From NCBI GenBank assembly GCA_016926765.1, contig JAFGNY010000251.1, positions 1 to 11,547 on the forward strand: DNA of 11,547 bases. Direction: 5' to 3'. Positions 1 to 5,869 of this stretch are shown one piece after another; the first letter of the stretch is position 1, and each line of letters opens with the position of its first letter. A program made the translations under genes and the position numbers. The stretch comes from Bacteroidales bacterium (lineage in GTDB: Bacteria; Bacteroidota; Bacteroidia; Bacteroidales; FEN-979). The notes below the pieces were generated by a model. It did no database searches. It was not told the DNA's origin and saw only the letters and a program-made list of their open reading frames with translations.

Positions 1-562
1 CGCTTTGTGATAAACGAAGGGTTAAATTGGCCATTCCGGAGAAAAAATAACTGATCTTCAGTGCAATAGGAAGGTTTGTTTGCTCTTTGACTTTGTTGAC
101 CACATCGAAATAGATCTGCTCGATTTCAGGTCCGGTAAACTGTTCGTCGGAGGGCATGATGAACATGTTGAGTTCGAGTCCGTCAGCGCCGGCATCAGCG
201 ATCTTTCCCGCAAATTCAACCCACTGGGAATTGGAGATACAATTGATGCTGGCAATGATGGGGATGCTGGTTTGGGCTTTGCTCTCCCCGATCAGCGTCA
301 GGTAATCGTCGAGTCGTCGCTTTTTGGTGTAAAAGCTGACATAGTTCTCCACATCAGCATAGGTGCCATAGATGTTGTTGACCCGCTGTTCGTCGACATC
401 CATCAGGATCTGCTCTTCGAAGAGGGACTTCAGAACAACGGCTCCGGCGCCGTGCGATTCCAGTTTTTTAATCTCTTCCACTGAATCAGTGAAACCGCAA
501 CTGGCGATGATGATGGGATTCCGGAGCTTCAATCCCATGTATACTGTCGAAAGATCCGCCAT
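1..562 (-). CDS. Dihydroorotate dehydrogenase-like flavoprotein, 3' end cut off by window edge
   Basis: This reading frame starts with ATG at 562 and runs off the left edge without a stop, giving 187 residues of a TIM-barrel FMN oxidoreductase (COG0167-like). Recognisable parts are the N-terminus MADLSTVYMGLKLRNP, the segment AGAVVLKSLFEEQI (about 39-52, Lys45 placed like the FMN-binding Lys), PIIASINC (101-108), ADAGADGLELN (122-132) and LPIALKIS (164-171). The start at 562 is preferred over the Met at residue 9 because the family begins with this short lead. At the position where class 1 dihydroorotate dehydrogenases have N-x-S-C-P-N, this protein reads NMFIMPSDE, so the catalytic Cys/Ser is absent and a pyrimidine role is doubtful. 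It lies about 105 bp downstream of the redox complex on the same strand, separated by repeats. Co-transcription is possible but not shown. Family assignment is firm; the substrate is unknown. Confidence 0.85.
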   Translation of the reverse strand, partial: MADLSTVYMGLKLRNPIIIASCGFTDSVEEIKKLESHGAGAVVLKSLFEEQILMDVDEQRVNNIYGTYADVENYVSFYTKKRRLDDYLTLIGESKAQTSIPIIASINCISNSQWVEFAGKIADAGADGLELNMFIMPSDEQFTGPEIEQIYFDVVNKVKEQTNLPIALKISYFFSGMANLTLRLSQS

Positions 563-599
563 ATTCTTTGTCAATTAGGTGATATTATATTATTTACAG

Positions 600-627
600 T
601 TTTAAGTTGTAAGTTATAGGTTGTAGG
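600..627. repeat. Degenerate heptad repeat array (TTGTAAG type), four units
   Basis: Four consecutive 7-bp units on the plus strand read TTTTAAG, TTGTAAG, TTATAGG, TTGTAGG. They sit in the gap between the start of the dihydroorotate-dehydrogenase-like gene and the end of the fused oxidoreductase gene. The units share the pattern TTnTAnG. I recall similar imperfect heptads from intergenic DNA of Bacteroidota, but I could not check this. No hairpin potential is evident, so it does not look like an intrinsic terminator. Confidence 0.75.
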
Positions 628-657
628 TATGAGCCATGAAGCACTGACATCAATTTC

Positions 658-692
658 CTGCTTACTGCTAACTGCCCACTGCCCACTGCCTG
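658..692. repeat. Degenerate heptad repeat array (CTGCCCA type), five units, overlapping a stop codon
   Basis: Five consecutive 7-bp units on the plus strand read CTGCTTA, CTGCTAA, CTGCCCA, CTGCCCA, CTGCCTG. The array overlaps the 3' end of the neighbouring minus-strand CDS: its TAG stop (670-668) and the last codons, which encode QWAVGS, lie inside the repeats. It is separated by 30 bp from the other array at 600-627, and together they fill most of this gap. Confidence 0.85.
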
Positions 693-2476
693 ATGAACCG
701 GTCAATCCCGGTAGCGGCTTTGTGCCCGTTGGCGATGCCATGAATGACATCCGGCCCCTGGATGATATCTCCTCCGGCAAAAAACCACGGGATACTGGTC
801 TGGAAATCACGATTCACCTCTATCCGGCCGCGGTGGTCCATTTTCATCTCTTCCCTTGTCTTTCCTGTGATATAAGAGAGATTCATCCCTTGTCCAATCG
901 ACTCGATCACCATATCCCCCGGGAAGAAGTCCTTGATCGTTTCATCAAACTGCGGATTGAATCTTCGATCGGCATCGAATACGGCGGTGCACTTCACGAC
1001 ATGCAATCCGGTAAGTTTTCCTTCGTTGATCTCGATCTCCACAGGACCCCATCCGGGTATGACCTGAGCGTTCTCCTCCCGTGCTTCCACGACTTCTTCC
1101 CGGTCGGCAGGCATCTCATGTTCCGACTCCAGTGACGTGGCGATGATACCAACTTCACCATATTTCTGTTTCTGCAACCGGGCCATCGACCGTGTGATGT
1201 CCATCGCAACGTTTCCTCCACCGATCACCACGATGCGTTTTTCCACCGGGACCTCTTTTCCCAGCGTGATGTCGCGGAGCAGATCCGCTGCCTGGTACAC
1301 TTTTTTATGGTCGGTTCCGGGGATGCGGGTGCTTCGCCCATCATGCAGTCCGGTGCCGGTATACACGGCATCAAACTGCTCATGAAGCTCTTCCAGGGTG
1401 ATATCCTTGCCAACCGCAGTGTTGCAACGGATCTCCACTCCCAGTGAGCGAATGTAATCGATGTCCTTATCCAGTTGGTCGTAAGGCAAACGGTATTCGG
1501 GAATCCCAAACCGCATCATGCCTCCGGGTTCAGACAGTTTTTCAAAGATCGTGCAGGAATAACCCATCAGGGCAAGGTAATAGGCAGCGGAAAGTCCGGA
1601 AGGACCAGCTCCGATGATCGCCACCTTATGGTCGTTCTTAACGAGATTTTCTGTCTCCAGGATCTTTTTGTATTCATTTTCAGGGATCTGATCCGCAATG
1701 TATCGTTTCAGCCACCGGATAGAGATGGGATCGCCATGATGCCCGATTGAACATACTTCTTCACATTTGTGTGTACAGATCCGGCCGCAAATTTCAGGCA
1801 AGGGGTTGGTCTCGTATAGAATACGAAGTCCTTCTTCCAGGTCGTTATTCCGGATCGCCTGGATGTATTGCGGGATGCCCATGTGGGCAGGACAAGTGGC
1901 CACGCAGATGCCGCAACCTACGCACCGGTCGGCTTCCAGAAGCGCCTGTTCATGAGAGTAACCTTTGACGATCTCGATAAAGGAGTGATCCCGCTCTTCC
2001 GGAGGAAGTTCCTCCATGTTCACCCGTTCCGGCTCGTAGAGTTCATAGCCAGATCCGGGCTTTTTCCATCCCTGCTCCTTCTGGTCCCAGGGTTTGTTCT
2101 CAGCGCCGGGGACAAACCGGAAGACCTCCGGATCATTGTCGACCCAGGTATATTCGTTCGACATCGTCAGAGAGTTGGTTGTACAGATGTCGACGCACAG
2201 GGCGCACCAACAGCAACGCCCGTAATCAATTCGGGGACGAAGTCCGCTGTCGCCGTTCTTCGTCCCGATGCCATCCACAGGCACCATGTCGATAGCGGCA
2301 TTCTGACAGATCTCTTCGCAGGTGCCACAGCCGATACACGCCTCTATGTCGTTTTTGTGGAACCCCCTGTAACGGTCGGAAGCCTGGCGGGTCAAAGGTT
2401 TTTTAATAGTGACCGGTTGATTGACCAGGTGTTTCCAGGCAGTGAAAGGGGATAGGATGTCGTTGATTTTTCCCAT
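668..2476 (-). CDS. Fused MbxN/NuoI-type ferredoxin and GltD/NfnB-type FAD-NAD(P)H oxidoreductase subunit
   Basis: Predicted cytoplasmic electron-input subunit of the membrane complex, 602 residues from the ATG at 2476. A TTG four codons upstream (2488) would overlap the previous gene by 11 bp and is less likely. Residues 1-110 resemble NuoI/MbxN, with two [4Fe-4S] motifs C47-C50-C53-C57 and C88-C91-C94-C98. Both lack the usual Pro after the last Cys. Residues about 165-275 form the GltD/NfnB-type N-terminal domain, with C185-C188-C191-C195 and C230-C234-C238-C242. A Rossmann FAD motif GAGPSG is at 289-294, an NAD(P)H motif GGGNVAMD at 419-426 and a C-terminal FAD motif FAGGDIIQGPD at about 566-576. 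The VxYRR-like basic patch that holds the NADPH phosphate in GltD relatives is replaced by TSLESE, which favours NADH. The start codon lies 1 bp after the NuoD-like stop. Glutamate synthase is unlikely, because no gltB is present and the ferredoxin is fused on. Confidence 0.92.
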   Translation of the reverse strand: MGKINDILSPFTAWKHLVNQPVTIKKPLTRQASDRYRGFHKNDIEACIGCGTCEEICQNAAIDMVPVDGIGTKNGDSGLRPRIDYGRCCWCALCVDICTTNSLTMSNEYTWVDNDPEVFRFVPGAENKPWDQKEQGWKKPGSGYELYEPERVNMEELPPEERDHSFIEIVKGYSHEQALLEADRCVGCGICVATCPAHMGIPQYIQAIRNNDLEEGLRILYETNPLPEICGRICTHKCEEVCSIGHHGDPISIRWLKRYIADQIPENEYKKILETENLVKNDHKVAIIGAGPSGLSAAYYLALMGYSCTIFEKLSEPGGMMRFGIPEYRLPYDQLDKDIDYIRSLGVEIRCNTAVGKDITLEELHEQFDAVYTGTGLHDGRSTRIPGTDHKKVYQAADLLRDITLGKEVPVEKRIVVIGGGNVAMDITRSMARLQKQKYGEVGIIATSLESEHEMPADREEVVEAREENAQVIPGWGPVEIEINEGKLTGLHVVKCTAVFDADRRFNPQFDETIKDFFPGDMVIESIGQGMNLSYITGKTREEMKMDHRGRIEVNRDFQTSIPWFFAGGDIIQGPDVIHGIANGHKAATGIDRFIRQWAVGS

Positions 2477-2477
2477 A

Positions 2478-3668
2478 TCAGCGTTCAATTTCAGGTGGAT
2501 AGGTATGGAGAGAAACCATCAGTCCGGCTACATCCGCGATGTTGACGTTGATGATCATTTTTTCGAGTAACGAAACAGCATGAGTATAGCTCGGTCCGCG
2601 AACATTAACCCGGCGGGGATATTCACTACCGTCGGATACCATGTAATAGCCAAATTCACCCCGGGTACATTCAGCCCGTGAATAGGTCTCTCCGGCAGGG
2701 ATTTTCCAATGCAGCACGTTGGGCGTCTTTGCACGAATCTCTCCCGAATCCGGAATCTTGACCATGATCTGGCGGATCAGGTCGACCGATAACAGGAGGT
2801 CGCGGCGCCTGACATCAGCCCTGGTGTAAATATCCGAATCGGTTCCGGTGACCGGCTCAAAATCCAATTCCGGGTATTTCAGGTAAGGATCATCTTTTCT
2901 GACATCCATCGGAACACCCGCTGCGCGTGCATTCGGACCTACGATTCCAAATCTGTTGATCCATTCAGGCTCAATCACTCCCATACCAACAGACCGTTTC
3001 TTGAATACAGAATTGTTGAACATCACCGAATGAACGTCTTTCATGAAACGTTCGATGATACGGAGGGTCTCTTCCATCCGCTCACGGAACCCGTCGGGAA
3101 GGAGTCCGCGGACACCTCCGGGGATAATGTACATATGGTAGATCCGGCCTCCGGTAAGCTCTTCGAACCGGTCGAGTACCAGATCACGGCAATAGAGCGT
3201 CCACTGGCCGATGATCCCTTGTCCGAATGCGCCTGCTTGTCCGCCGACCCACATCAGATAGCTTTGAAGGCGTGCCATCTCGAGTACCAGAGTCCTCAGC
3301 CACTTGGCTGCTTCAGGGATCTCGATGCCGGCCAGCTCTTCCGTGGCGGAGGCAAAGCAATATTCGTTAAAGTCGGGCTCCGGTACGGCTACCCGGCAAA
3401 CGATCGGGAAGCACTGGATATATTTGCGCCGCTCCATCAGCTTTTCAAAGCCGCGGTGCAGGTACCCTACATGGGTTTCACAAGCCATCACCTCATCTCC
3501 CAAAAGGGTCAGTTCAAGCGACATGTTTCCCGTGATGCCGGGGTGCTGAGGGCCATGCCAGATTTTCAGGTACTTGTGGGAACTCAGATCAATGTCGATC
3601 GTTCCGTCGGGTTTCGCCGGAGGGTACAGGCTTCGGTCTTCGTTCCAGGAGAAGAATTTTTTACTCAT
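2478..3668 (-). CDS. mbxL: NuoD/MbxL-like large subunit without [NiFe] or quinone site
   Basis: This 396-residue protein is the homologue of complex I subunit D (49 kDa) and of the hydrogenase large subunit. Family signatures are GPQHPGITGNMSLEL (39-53), GYLHRGFEKLMERRKYIQ (68-85) and ELAGIEIP (111-118). By ungapped alignment to NuoD, the hydrogenase CxxC near residue 94 is Ala94/Glu97, and the C-terminus (SLHTYPPEIER) has no DPCxxC or maturation-protease extension, so no [NiFe] centre can be bound. The quinone-binding His of HPxTHG is Thr46, and the DRxDY tyrosine is Val95, so a quinone site is also unsupported. This double loss fits Mbx/Mbs large subunits. It probably packs against the NuoB-like subunit at the proximal cluster. 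Its start overlaps the NuoC-like stop by 8 bp, implying translational coupling. Confidence 0.9.
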   Translation of the reverse strand: MSKKFFSWNEDRSLYPPAKPDGTIDIDLSSHKYLKIWHGPQHPGITGNMSLELTLLGDEVMACETHVGYLHRGFEKLMERRKYIQCFPIVCRVAVPEPDFNEYCFASATEELAGIEIPEAAKWLRTLVLEMARLQSYLMWVGGQAGAFGQGIIGQWTLYCRDLVLDRFEELTGGRIYHMYIIPGGVRGLLPDGFRERMEETLRIIERFMKDVHSVMFNNSVFKKRSVGMGVIEPEWINRFGIVGPNARAAGVPMDVRKDDPYLKYPELDFEPVTGTDSDIYTRADVRRRDLLLSVDLIRQIMVKIPDSGEIRAKTPNVLHWKIPAGETYSRAECTRGEFGYYMVSDGSEYPRRVNVRGPSYTHAVSLLEKMIINVNIADVAGLMVSLHTYPPEIER

Positions 3669-4200
3669 CGGGATAAAGCTGATGTTTCATATATTCTGTC
3701 GGATCGTTTGAACTTCTTCCCGGACGGGGGAAGTAAGTCTCTTCCGCATATTTTTTTGTATCAAAATCTCGGCGGTAGGGAGGTGGTCCATCCCAGCCTT
3801 CAAGGATAAATGGTTGGTCTACCCGGGGACTTCCCGGGAAGTGGATCCCAAACATCTCACGGAGTTCACGCTGATAGGTTGCTGCCTGTCCCCAGAGGTC
3901 ATGGATGGAGTCCATGACGGCCTGATCCCTTGGAATCAATACCCGGATGCCAAGGTCTTGTTTGTTATCGGGATTGTTCAGCAGGTAAGTAAGTTGAAAT
4001 TGTCCCTGTTCCAGCCAGTCAACAGCTGTAAGTAATACCAAATGTTTAAATCCTTCCGGGTTGCTGAGATAGGTAATGGCCGCCACAGCCTGCTCTTTGG
4101 GAATGGTGATAAAATCAAGCCCTTTCCGCTGCCGGTGATGATCTTTCCCACCAAACAACTCGTTAAGATTTCCGATTACCTGATCAATCTGAAACTCCAT
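3661..4200 (-). CDS. mbxK: NuoC/MbxK-like subunit (30 kDa family)
   Basis: A 179-residue soluble subunit of the peripheral arm, homologous to complex I NuoC and hydrogenase MbhK. It supports the NuoD-like subunit and carries no cofactor. Family marks are LLTAVDW (56-62), the FQLTYLL strand (68-74), the motif YQRELREMFGIHFPG (109-123, equivalent to the NuoC ERE-x2-DMFGI-xF-G signature) and PPPYRRDF (139-146). The ATG at 4200 follows a 103-bp gap filled with repeats and has no nearby Shine-Dalgarno sequence; a GGAGG about 40 bp upstream is part of a heptad array. The stop overlaps the next start by 8 bp. Its place between the B-like and D-like genes matches the J-K-L order of Mbx and Mbh operons. 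Confidence 0.9.
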   Translation of the reverse strand: MEFQIDQVIGNLNELFGGKDHHRQRKGLDFITIPKEQAVAAITYLSNPEGFKHLVLLTAVDWLEQGQFQLTYLLNNPDNKQDLGIRVLIPRDQAVMDSIHDLWGQAATYQRELREMFGIHFPGSPRVDQPFILEGWDGPPPYRRDFDTKKYAEETYFPRPGRSSNDPTEYMKHQLYPDE

Positions 4201-4232
4201 ATGTTCTTTTTTTATCTTCCAATTTTATAAAA

Positions 4233-4260
4233 ACCTTCTTACCTCCTCATTCTTCCTTCC
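4233..4260. repeat. Degenerate pyrimidine-rich heptad repeat array, four units
   Basis: Four 7-bp units on the plus strand read ACCTTCT, TACCTCC, TCATTCT, TCCTTCC (polypurine on the coding strand). They lie in the gap between the NuoB-like and NuoC-like genes. The unit consensus is weak, so the period rather than the sequence is the main evidence. The array contains a GGAGG on the minus strand that is too far from the 4200 start to act as its ribosome binding site. Confidence 0.5.
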
Positions 4261-4270
4261 AAAAATTTAT

Positions 4271-4305
4271 TTCTACATTCTATCTTCTGATCTCTGACTT
4301 CAGCT
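4271..4305. repeat. Degenerate heptad repeat array (TTCTGAT type), five units, abutting a stop codon
   Basis: Five 7-bp units on the plus strand read TTCTACA, TTCTATC, TTCTGAT, CTCTGAC, TTCAGCT. The last unit reaches into the TAG stop codon (4306-4304) of the NuoB-like gene. This is the same placement as the 658-692 array relative to its upstream gene, although the unit sequence differs. With the array at 4233-4260 it fills most of the 103-bp gap. I see no terminator hairpin here. Confidence 0.7.
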
Positions 4306-4945
4306 ACCAGTTGTAATCAGGCATATCCCAGTCTTTGATGATCTTTTTTTGGTTGGCTTTGTACCAGTCAAAGTTGTCGGCATATTTATTGGCTCCATCG
4401 CCTTTTCCTGCTTTGATCCGTTTCTTCAGCTCCTCAAACCCGGCCAGCAGGGCTTCCGGACGAGGCATACATCCGGTGATGTAGACATCCACGGGGAGAT
4501 AATGATCCAGCCGGTTGATGGTGTTGTAGCTATCCCAGTACATTCCTCCATTGATCGTACAGCTGCCCAGGGCGACTACAAATTTGGGATTTTGCATCTG
4601 CTCATAGCTGCGGATCACCCGTTTGAGTGTCTTCACCGAAAGGTACCCCGAGATGACAAATACCGAAGATTGCCTGGGGGTGGGTCGCCATTGGATCCCA
4701 AACCGGTAAGCATCGAACCGGGGGGTCATCAGCGGACGCATCTCAATGGCTCCGCAGCCGGTTCCAAATCCAAGTACCCATAAAGATTCGGCCCGGGCCC
4801 AGTTGGCGAATTGTTCGATGACCCCGTTCCGTGGCGCGTACGATTCAGGCCTCAGGTCGAGGAAATAATCGTTTAACGGATCGATCTCGATCGGTTCTCC
4901 TTCGGGAGAATATACCGTCCTTTTTTCCAGATCTTCTTTACTCAT
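4304..4945 (-). CDS. mbxJ: NuoB/MbxJ-like small subunit with three-cysteine proximal [4Fe-4S] site
   Basis: A 213-residue homologue of complex I NuoB and of the hydrogenase small subunit, which holds the [4Fe-4S] cluster nearest the catalytic or acceptor site. The ligand-bearing segments are visible: GTGCGAIEM (61-69), ALGSCTINGGMY (125-136) and YITGCMPRPEAL (155-166). NuoB has a tandem Cys pair before AIE. Here only Cys64 remains and the second position is Gly65, leaving Cys64, Cys129 and Cys159. A three-Cys, site-differentiated cluster is what I recall for the Mbs sulfane-sulfur reductase, where the open iron was proposed to bind substrate. The basic C-terminal tail (about 172-213) is unremarkable. 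The start lies 12 bp after the NuoH-like stop without a clear Shine-Dalgarno site. The subunit assignment is firm; the chemistry is inferred. Confidence 0.92.
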   Translation of the reverse strand: MSKEDLEKRTVYSPEGEPIEIDPLNDYFLDLRPESYAPRNGVIEQFANWARAESLWVLGFGTGCGAIEMRPLMTPRFDAYRFGIQWRPTPRQSSVFVISGYLSVKTLKRVIRSYEQMQNPKFVVALGSCTINGGMYWDSYNTINRLDHYLPVDVYITGCMPRPEALLAGFEELKKRIKAGKGDGANKYADNFDWYKANQKKIIKDWDMPDYNW

Positions 4946-4957
4946 CGTTCAGTTCAG

Positions 4958-5869
4958 TTAAAATTTGATCAGGATGATGGCAATAACTCCCAGGATCAAC
5001 GGGATGGAGAGGAACCACCGTACCGACTGGTCGACCCTGAACCGGGGAAAGGCGATGCCAACAAATACTGACCAGAAATAGATAAAAAATGTCTTGATGA
5101 TCAGTTCTCCCCAGTTAGTAGCCCCTCCAAACAGCAGGTTCATGAATAGAATCAGTTTGGCTACGGGGAAGATAGCCCGGTTGAGTTGCAGCACGCCGAG
5201 CAGGCTGGAGTTGAATTCAGTAGGAGGACCGATCGGGATCTCCTGCGGAGCCAGCACCACATCGAAAGGAGAACGTCCCATGGCTCCGAGAAACGAAAGT
5301 AACATAGCGGCTGCGGCAAATGGGTTAGTGAAGAAGGTCCAGTTCAGGATGGATCCCTGCTGAGCGGCAACGATTTCATTGATGTTCAGGGTATGGTACT
5401 GCAATCCGATAGCCAATACGCCAAGCGTAAGGGGGAGTTCAAATGCGGTGACCTGACTGAGGCCTCTGGAAACGCCGATAGCCGAATAGGGATGCCCGCT
5501 TTCGCCGGCGCCCAATGCCATGCCAAGGACTCCGAAGAACTGAAAGTAAAGCACCAGCATCAGATCGCCGGTGAAGGAGAAGTTGCTGAACATCTCAGAG
5601 CCATAGATCACAGGGAGGAAGAGCAGTAACCCGATACCACCGGTGAGCCGGAATACGGGACCAAGATAATACATCACTCCGTGATAGATGCGCGACCTGA
5701 ACGTATAATTTTTAATGATATCGACCCAGGGCTGCCAGATCCGGATACCATGCCTGCGACCAACGCGGGCTCCGATTTTCCTGAAAAGACCCTGTAGGAG
5801 AAGGCCATAGTTGAGCACAATGAAGATGGTCAACAGCGCATATCCTATTTTGATCCAGATGTTTTCCAT
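4958..5869 (-). CDS. mbxM: NuoH/MbxM-like membrane anchor subunit
   Basis: A 303-residue polytopic membrane protein of the NuoH/HyfC/MbhM family, which anchors the peripheral redox arm and links it to the ion-pumping arm. Conserved loops are visible: RKIGARVGRRHGIRIWQPW (30-48, the first cytoplasmic loop), AGESGHPYSAIGVSRG (121-136), FELPL (143-147, Glu144 conserved) and RSPFDVVLAPQEIPIGPPTE (199-218), with acidic Glu210 and Glu218 matching the E-x-E region of NuoH. About eight hydrophobic segments are apparent. The ATG shares one base with the preceding stop (TAATG). GGAGGA, encoded by the last codons of the upstream gene, sits 6 bp ahead and is one of the few plausible ribosome binding sites here. 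NuoH preceding B-C-D is the Mbx (M-J-K-L) order, unlike Mbh (J-K-L-M). Confidence 0.93.
   Translation of the reverse strand: MENIWIKIGYALLTIFIVLNYGLLLQGLFRKIGARVGRRHGIRIWQPWVDIIKNYTFRSRIYHGVMYYLGPVFRLTGGIGLLLFLPVIYGSEMFSNFSFTGDLMLVLYFQFFGVLGMALGAGESGHPYSAIGVSRGLSQVTAFELPLTLGVLAIGLQYHTLNINEIVAAQQGSILNWTFFTNPFAAAAMLLSFLGAMGRSPFDVVLAPQEIPIGPPTEFNSSLLGVLQLNRAIFPVAKLILFMNLLFGGATNWGELIIKTFFIYFWSVFVGIAFPRFRVDQSVRWFLSIPLILGVIAIILIKF

Noticed and set aside
600..692. CRISPR array or intrinsic terminator
   Set aside because: The units are 7 bp, degenerate and without spacers, and there is no stem-loop followed by a T run.
1868..2455. Plus-strand open frame of 195 codons, and other long plus-strand frames such as 629-1135, 3030-3809, 6536-7123 and 7954-8604
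   Set aside because: All lie opposite well-conserved genes and show no family motif or plausible composition. They are antisense shadows.
668..2476. Glutamate synthase small subunit (GltD)
   Set aside because: The GltD-like part is fused to a NuoI-type ferredoxin and follows the NuoD-like gene by 1 bp. No large subunit gene is nearby.
4242..4246. GGAGG on the minus strand as ribosome binding site of the NuoC-like gene
   Set aside because: It is about 40 bp from the start codon and belongs to a heptad repeat array.
2478..4945. Annotation as group 4 [NiFe]-hydrogenase (Mbh/Ech type)
   Set aside because: The NuoD-like subunit has no N- or C-terminal CxxC ligand pairs, and the gene order has NuoH ahead of B-C-D as in Mbx.
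668..5869. Annotation as complex I (NADH:quinone oxidoreductase)
   Set aside because: There is no NuoE, F or G. The quinone-site His and Tyr are missing, one N2 ligand is Gly, and the full Mrp small-subunit set is present instead.
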